This document shows, in pieces, positions 23,457 to 27,412 of a DNA stretch of 27,412 bases. The stretch is from Bacillota bacterium (lineage in GTDB: Bacteria; Bacillota; Clostridia; Lachnospirales; Lachnospiraceae), in NCBI GenBank assembly GCA_023416695.1, contig JAEZGY010000097.1, positions 1 through 27,412 of the forward strand, read 5' to 3'. A model generated the notes under the pieces. That model ran no database searches and had not been told where the DNA came from. It worked only from the letters and a program-made list of their open reading frames with translations. Each line of letters begins with the position of its first letter. The stretch's first letter is position 1. The position numbers and the translations under genes are program-made.

Positions 23457-25442
23457 TTAAAAATCAAAATAACCATTTGAATTTAATATTTCATCGTTTA
23501 TATTGTTCTTTTGAGGCGTCACATGAACTTGAGATTTTTGAATATTTTTTTCTTCTATAATGATATCCCTTTCCGATATTTTTTTTATAGAATTTATTAA
23601 ATTAACAGTTTTGCTTTCAATCGCTTTTAATTTACTATATGCTTCTTTTACCATTTTAACTTTTTGTTCTGCTTCTGTTTTATTTAAAGACAAATTCTTC
23701 TGTATTTCCTGAATATCTTTTTCTAGCATATTACGTTGTGCTTTGATTTGACTATTTAATTCAATCTGCAAACCATGTTTCATTTCTCTTTGCATACTGT
23801 TAATCATGTCAGTAAGAATTTGAAACTTATGTTTAAGTGATTCAATATACAAATTCTTAACCTGAGTAAGCTCCGTTCCCTTTAATAACTTAATTCCATC
23901 ATATAAACCTTTACTAGTACCGATAACAGCTCCAATAGATGCTCCGATTTTGGCTCCTGCTATTGCTCCAATCGGTCCACCAAGAAGACCAATTGCTGCA
24001 CCAATCACTCCGCCAGCAAACCCGGTTGCTGCACTAATTCCACTTCCAGTTAACGCCATGTTTCTTCCAACCGTAAGTGTCTTATTAAACTTAGTTTGTT
24101 TGATCATATCACCAATTATATCTATATCTTCTTCTATTTGAATGCTATCAATTAAAGAATTATCCATGGATATGTTCAAGCCAAGCTTAATTTCAGTTTT
24201 ATTAATTATATCATTAACAGCAGTTGTAATATGGTTTTTAATCTCTTCAGTAAACATATATAAGTTTTCATTCATTGCTACGGCTAAATCCTCTAATTTC
24301 TCTAATATCATTGGATTTTGTAATGTTTCAGAAAGCTCTATTTTCAGTAACTGTTGTTTACTCTTAATCAAATCAAAAGCATCTCTAAAAACCTTATCTA
24401 ACTCGAACTCTAATTGTGGTCTCCACTCTGCACTATTTTCCAAAAGCTTTTGACGTTCTTCACTTCTTTTTTTAAACTCTTCTTGCATTTCTCTGCACTT
24501 TTCATCATTCTGTTTAAGTGATTCAATCTGAATTTTGAAGCTACTTTCAATTTTTAGCAGCTGTTTTGAAAATGCCACCAGTGGAGGTATAAACAATATA
24601 TTGGCACGTTTGTTGTTCACTGTTGACCAAACTACATTCTCAAGCTCTTTATAATTACTTTTTTTTAGTAGCAAAGGGTTTTTCGTTTTCATATAAGATA
24701 ATTTAAGTAAACTAGATACAGGAATAATTATAATATCCTCTTTTTTTATAGTAGTAAATTGAGAGATCTTTTCCATATTACTTTCTTTAATTTCATTAAA
24801 GTTATTAGATACATCTGTTTTTGTAATAGGAAATATAATATTATTGCAATACTGTGCTGCAGAAATAAGAAACTTTAGTTCTAATTCAGTTAGTGGACTT
24901 AATGCATCACTTACAAATAATAGCACATCTGCATTTGGTAAATACCCATATGTTATTTCACTATGGTCTATATTTAAACTGCCAACGCCTGGAGTATCGA
25001 CAAATACCAAACCATTCTTAAGCTTTTGATTTGGAGTTTTAATATATAAATATTTTACTTTCTTGAGATTTTTAACATTCCCCTGTTCCGTCACATAATC
25101 TTTTATTTCTTCACGTTTTATAATCTTAGATTCAAATTTATCCCCTTTTTCCAATACTACTTCTATTATTTCGCTCTCCCCATATCTTACAATTGTCACT
25201 ACATTAGTGGCTACGTTTGCATTAATAGGGAACAAATCATCTTCTTCTAAAAACGCACTTAATAGACTTGACTTTCCGCGTTTCATTTCCCCGCAGACAA
25301 GAACAACCAATTCGTTTGTCTTTAGCTTTTCAATACTCTTGTCTATGCTTTCAACAACATCTTTATAATCATATTTTGTTGCAAATTCTATGCCTTCATT
25401 AAGAACACCCACAACATTATTTTTCAGACTTAGAAAATCCAT
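23457..25442 (-). CDS. Bacterial dynamin-like GTPase
   Basis: This 661-aa protein has an N-terminal dynamin-type GTPase domain: P-loop GEMKRGKSS at 51-59, a switch Thr in NVATNVVTIV (76-85), DTPGVGS at 149-155 and TKTD at 207-210. The middle and end are helical with strong coiled-coil character (about 290-400 and 520-625). Between them lies a glycine-rich hydrophobic stretch at about 462-511 (repeated GxxxG, as in GGVIGAAIGLLGGPIGAIAG), likely a membrane-inserting paddle. The family tubulates or fuses membranes and, in some bacteria, limits phage damage. ATG 25442 is preceded by AGGAGG; the reading to 25490 has no such site. It follows an Hsp70-Sel1 fusion gene on the same strand, so the two may act together. 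Confidence 0.87.
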   Translation of the reverse strand: MDFLSLKNNVVGVLNEGIEFATKYDYKDVVESIDKSIEKLKTNELVVLVCGEMKRGKSSLLSAFLEEDDLFPINANVATNVVTIVRYGESEIIEVVLEKGDKFESKIIKREEIKDYVTEQGNVKNLKKVKYLYIKTPNQKLKNGLVFVDTPGVGSLNIDHSEITYGYLPNADVLLFVSDALSPLTELELKFLISAAQYCNNIIFPITKTDVSNNFNEIKESNMEKISQFTTIKKEDIIIIPVSSLLKLSYMKTKNPLLLKKSNYKELENVVWSTVNNKRANILFIPPLVAFSKQLLKIESSFKIQIESLKQNDEKCREMQEEFKKRSEERQKLLENSAEWRPQLEFELDKVFRDAFDLIKSKQQLLKIELSETLQNPMILEKLEDLAVAMNENLYMFTEEIKNHITTAVNDIINKTEIKLGLNISMDNSLIDSIQIEEDIDIIGDMIKQTKFNKTLTVGRNMALTGSGISAATGFAGGVIGAAIGLLGGPIGAIAGAKIGASIGAVIGTSKGLYDGIKLLKGTELTQVKNLYIESLKHKFQILTDMINSMQREMKHGLQIELNSQIKAQRNMLEKDIQEIQKNLSLNKTEAEQKVKMVKEAYSKLKAIESKTVNLINSIKKISERDIIIEEKNIQKSQVHVTPQKNNINDEILNSNGYFDF

Positions 25443-25480
25443 TTCCACCCCTCCTATTTTCCAAAAAACTATTATAACAA

Positions 25481-25585
25481 TCACTTCCAATTGCCTTGAT
25501 TCAACTCCATGTTACCCACTCCATGAAGATTATCTTTATCATTCTCAAACATAACGAACAGATCTAAGAAGGATTTATCCGTCAT
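25481..25585 (-). CDS. Candidate 34-aa small protein between Hsp70-Sel1 and dynamin-like genes
   Basis: A short frame starting MTDKSFLDLFVMFENDKDN and ending GNWK has a good ribosome site (AGGAAG, eight bases before ATG). It lies wholly in the gap between the Hsp70-Sel1 gene and the dynamin-like gene and ends 38 bases before the latter's ATG. It is acidic and has no membrane segment. It may be a real small peptide, the remnant of a longer gene, or chance. I know no relative. Confidence 0.35.
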   Translation of the reverse strand: MTDKSFLDLFVMFENDKDNLHGVGNMELNQGNWK

Positions 25586-25691
25586 TTAAATATCTTCCTA
25601 GCATTCGATTATCTATATGTTTATAATATCATCCATAAAAGTGCAAAATTGGGCCTCATGAGTATATGATTGGCAGTTAGAAATAATGAAA

Positions 25692-27412
25692 TTATTTTTC
25701 TTCATATATTCCTTTATAATTTTTATGTACAAATTGATTTAAGTTGTCTTTTGCTCGTTGACATCCATTTGCCGCTGATTTTTCCCATAATTGTCCAGCT
25801 CTATTAATATTCTTTAATACACCTTGCCCATAATAATAGCAATTACCCAAATTACACTGTGCATCTGCATCTCCTTGTTCTGCTGCTTGTGTGTACCAAT
25901 ACACCGCTTTTGTATAATCCCTCGTTACTCCTTCCCCTTTCTTATAGCAAACTCCTAAATTACACTGTGCATCTGCATCTCCTTGTTCTGCTGCTTTTTG
26001 AAACCAATACACCGCTTTTGCATCATCCTTCGTTACTCCTTCCCCATTCTTGTAGCAAAACCCCATATTATACTGTGCTTCTGCATACCCTTGTTCTGCT
26101 GCTTTTGCATACCAATACACCGCTTTTGCATGATCCTTTTTTACTCCTTCCCCATTCTCATAGCAGACACCCAAGTTAAACTGTGCATCTACATCTCCCT
26201 GTTCTGCTGCTTTTGTATACCAATACACCGCTTTTGCATCATCCTTCGTTACTCCTTGCCCATTATAATAGCAATTACCCAATTTACACTGCGCATCTGC
26301 ATCTCCTTGCTCTGCTGCTTTTGTATACCAATACACCGCTTTTACATAATCCTTCGTTACTCCTACCCCATTCTTATAGCAAACACCCATATTATACTGT
26401 GCTTCTGTATACCCTTGTTCTGCTGCTTTTGTAAACCAATACACCGCTTTTTCATCATCCTTCGTTACTCCTTGCCCATTATAATAGCAATTACCCAAAT
26501 TATACTGCGCATCTTCATCTCCTTCTTCTGCTGCTTTTGTATACCAATACACCGCTTTTGCATCATCCTTCGTTACTCCTACCCCATTCTTATAGCAAAC
26601 ACCCATATTGTACTGTGCTTCTGCATACCCTTGTTCTGCTGCTATTGTAAACCAATACACCGCTTTTTTATAATCCTTCGTTACTCCTTCGCCATTATAA
26701 TAGCAATTACCCAAATTATACTGCGCATCTGGATCTCCTTGTTCTGCTGCTTGTGTATACCAATACACCGCTTTTTCATAATCCTTTGTTACTCCTACCC
26801 CATTCTTATAGCAAATACCCAAATTATATTGTGCTTCTGCATACCCTTGTTCTGCTGCTTTTGTATACCAATACACTGCTTTTGCATAATCCTTCGTTAC
26901 TCCTTCGCCATAATAACAGCGATGACCCAAATTATACTGCGCATCTGGATCTCCTTGTTCTGCTGCTTTTGTATACCAATACACCGCTTTTACATCATCC
27001 TGGGTTACTCCTTGCCCCTTCTTATAGCAAACACCCAAATTATACTGTGCTTCAGCATACCCTTGTTCTGCTGCTTTCTTAAAATATTCAGCTGCTCTTT
27101 TATAGTCGATTTCTTGTGTTTCATTACCAAAATAATAAATACACCCAAGTTTAAATAACTCCTCCCCATGTTCAATACTTCCCTCATTCCATAACGCCGC
27201 TCCCATGCACACCGCAAGCTCGGGGTCTATATCACGATATGCCGTCTTTCCAATCAGCCGTTCTAGACATTCCTTGATATACGGAATTCTGCTAGTTCCT
27301 CCTACCAGCAGTACAGTATCAATATCTTTAAACTCAAGTCTTGCATTTTTCACGATTTCCTTAACTCTAAACAAGGTTTCATCAACCAATGAGGCAATCA
27401 TAGAAGTAAGTC
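25692..27412 (-). CDS. Hsp70 (DnaK-like) - Sel1-repeat fusion protein, 5' partial
   Basis: The reading frame stays open to the window edge, so the N-terminal part is missing. Counting from the first in-window ATG (27401), residues 1-73 are the end of an Hsp70 nucleotide-binding domain: a helix (SLVDETLFRVKEIVKNA), then DTVLLVGGTSRIPYIKECL (28-46) with the phosphate-2 loop GGTSRIP, and DPELAVCMGAALW (59-71). Instead of the Hsp70 substrate-binding domain, twelve regular 36-residue Sel1 units follow (114-545) after one degenerate unit, then a short tail. Sel1 repeats are TPR-like helical hairpins that bind proteins, so they may recruit clients for an ATP-driven chaperone cycle. It is cytoplasmic. 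The dynamin-like GTPase gene lies 250 bases downstream, so the two may form one functional unit. Confidence 0.88.
   Translation of the reverse strand, partial: LTSMIASLVDETLFRVKEIVKNARLEFKDIDTVLLVGGTSRIPYIKECLERLIGKTAYRDIDPELAVCMGAALWNEGSIEHGEELFKLGCIYYFGNETQEIDYKRAAEYFKKAAEQGYAEAQYNLGVCYKKGQGVTQDDVKAVYWYTKAAEQGDPDAQYNLGHRCYYGEGVTKDYAKAVYWYTKAAEQGYAEAQYNLGICYKNGVGVTKDYEKAVYWYTQAAEQGDPDAQYNLGNCYYNGEGVTKDYKKAVYWFTIAAEQGYAEAQYNMGVCYKNGVGVTKDDAKAVYWYTKAAEEGDEDAQYNLGNCYYNGQGVTKDDEKAVYWFTKAAEQGYTEAQYNMGVCYKNGVGVTKDYVKAVYWYTKAAEQGDADAQCKLGNCYYNGQGVTKDDAKAVYWYTKAAEQGDVDAQFNLGVCYENGEGVKKDHAKAVYWYAKAAEQGYAEAQYNMGFCYKNGEGVTKDDAKAVYWFQKAAEQGDADAQCNLGVCYKKGEGVTRDYTKAVYWYTQAAEQGDADAQCNLGNCYYYGQGVLKNINRAGQLWEKSAANGCQRAKDNLNQFVHKNYKGIYEEK
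25767..27062 (-). repeat. Twelve 108-bp tandem units encoding Sel1 repeats
   Basis: Twelve consecutive 108-bp units encode the consensus G[YD]xxAQYNLGxCYxNGxGVTKD followed by AVYWYTKAAEQ. The units fall into two types by their first residues: GY[AT]EAQYN and GD[PAE]DAQ. Reading from the N-terminus the order is Y-D-Y-D-Y-D-Y-D-D-Y-D-D. The alternation shows that a 216-bp pair was amplified, with later unit-level duplication. DNA identity between units is high, so copy number may vary by recombination or slippage. Confidence 0.9.

Noticed and set aside
25767..27062. CRISPR array as an explanation for the regular repeats near the right end
   Set aside because: The 108-bp period is continuous coding sequence for Sel1 units, without spacers or short palindromic repeats.
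25983..27158. 391-codon open frame on the plus strand, opposite the Sel1 repeats
   Set aside because: It is a periodic shadow of the 108-bp repeat, with a repeated Cys/Phe/Ile-rich translation and no ribosome site. The sense strand encodes canonical Sel1 units.

Overview
The window looks like a chromosomal segment of a low-GC, Gram-positive, anaerobic Clostridia-type bacterium, most likely Lachnospiraceae close to the plant-polysaccharide-degrading Lachnoclostridium group. This is inferred from AT-rich intergenic DNA, strong AGGAGG-type ribosome binding sites, lipoproteins, several glycoside hydrolases with sugar transporters, and a BspA-type leucine-rich repeat protein. No rRNA, tRNA, CRISPR array, integrase or insertion sequence was seen.

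Region 1 (1-3.9 kb, minus strand) is a tight five-gene operon. Its first gene encodes a small protein carrying the three cysteine motifs of an [FeFe]-hydrogenase H-cluster domain. A NitT/TauT-type ABC importer (permease, ATPase, substrate-binding lipoprotein) follows, and the last gene encodes a degenerate FmdE-like protein. A near-perfect Fur box sits in the only obvious promoter. I read this as an iron-responsive uptake or cofactor-handling system of unknown substrate, and it is my best candidate for an undescribed system here.

Region 2 (3.9-6.5 kb) holds a P-loop kinase-like protein, an unknown 175-aa protein, a membrane-anchored alpha/beta hydrolase, and a cold-shock gene whose leader contains a large perfect hairpin followed by a T run.

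Region 3 (6.5-17.6 kb, minus strand) is carbohydrate-related. One gene fuses a 12-TM MFS transporter to a complete GH2 glycosidase. A separate three-gene operon encodes a GH36 alpha-galactosidase, a GPH-family sugar symporter and a GH13 alpha-glucosidase, joined by overlapping start and stop codons. Between them lie a FUSC-type membrane protein, a lipoprotein and a plus-strand 29-aa hydrophobic peptide. That peptide resembles holin-like type I toxins, and its Shine-Dalgarno is inside a hairpin.

Region 4 (17.9-22.1 kb, plus strand) encodes an OPT-family oligopeptide transporter and a YhgE/Pip-type membrane protein.

Region 5 (22.1 kb to the end) holds a short BspA-like leucine-rich repeat protein, an unknown Trp-rich protein, a bacterial dynamin-like GTPase, a candidate 34-aa peptide, and the 3' part of an Hsp70-Sel1 fusion gene. 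In the fusion, at least twelve 36-residue Sel1 units stand where Hsp70 would have its substrate-binding domain. The fusion gene and the GTPase are co-directional and may form a chaperone/membrane-remodelling module. The upstream part is cut off by the window edge.
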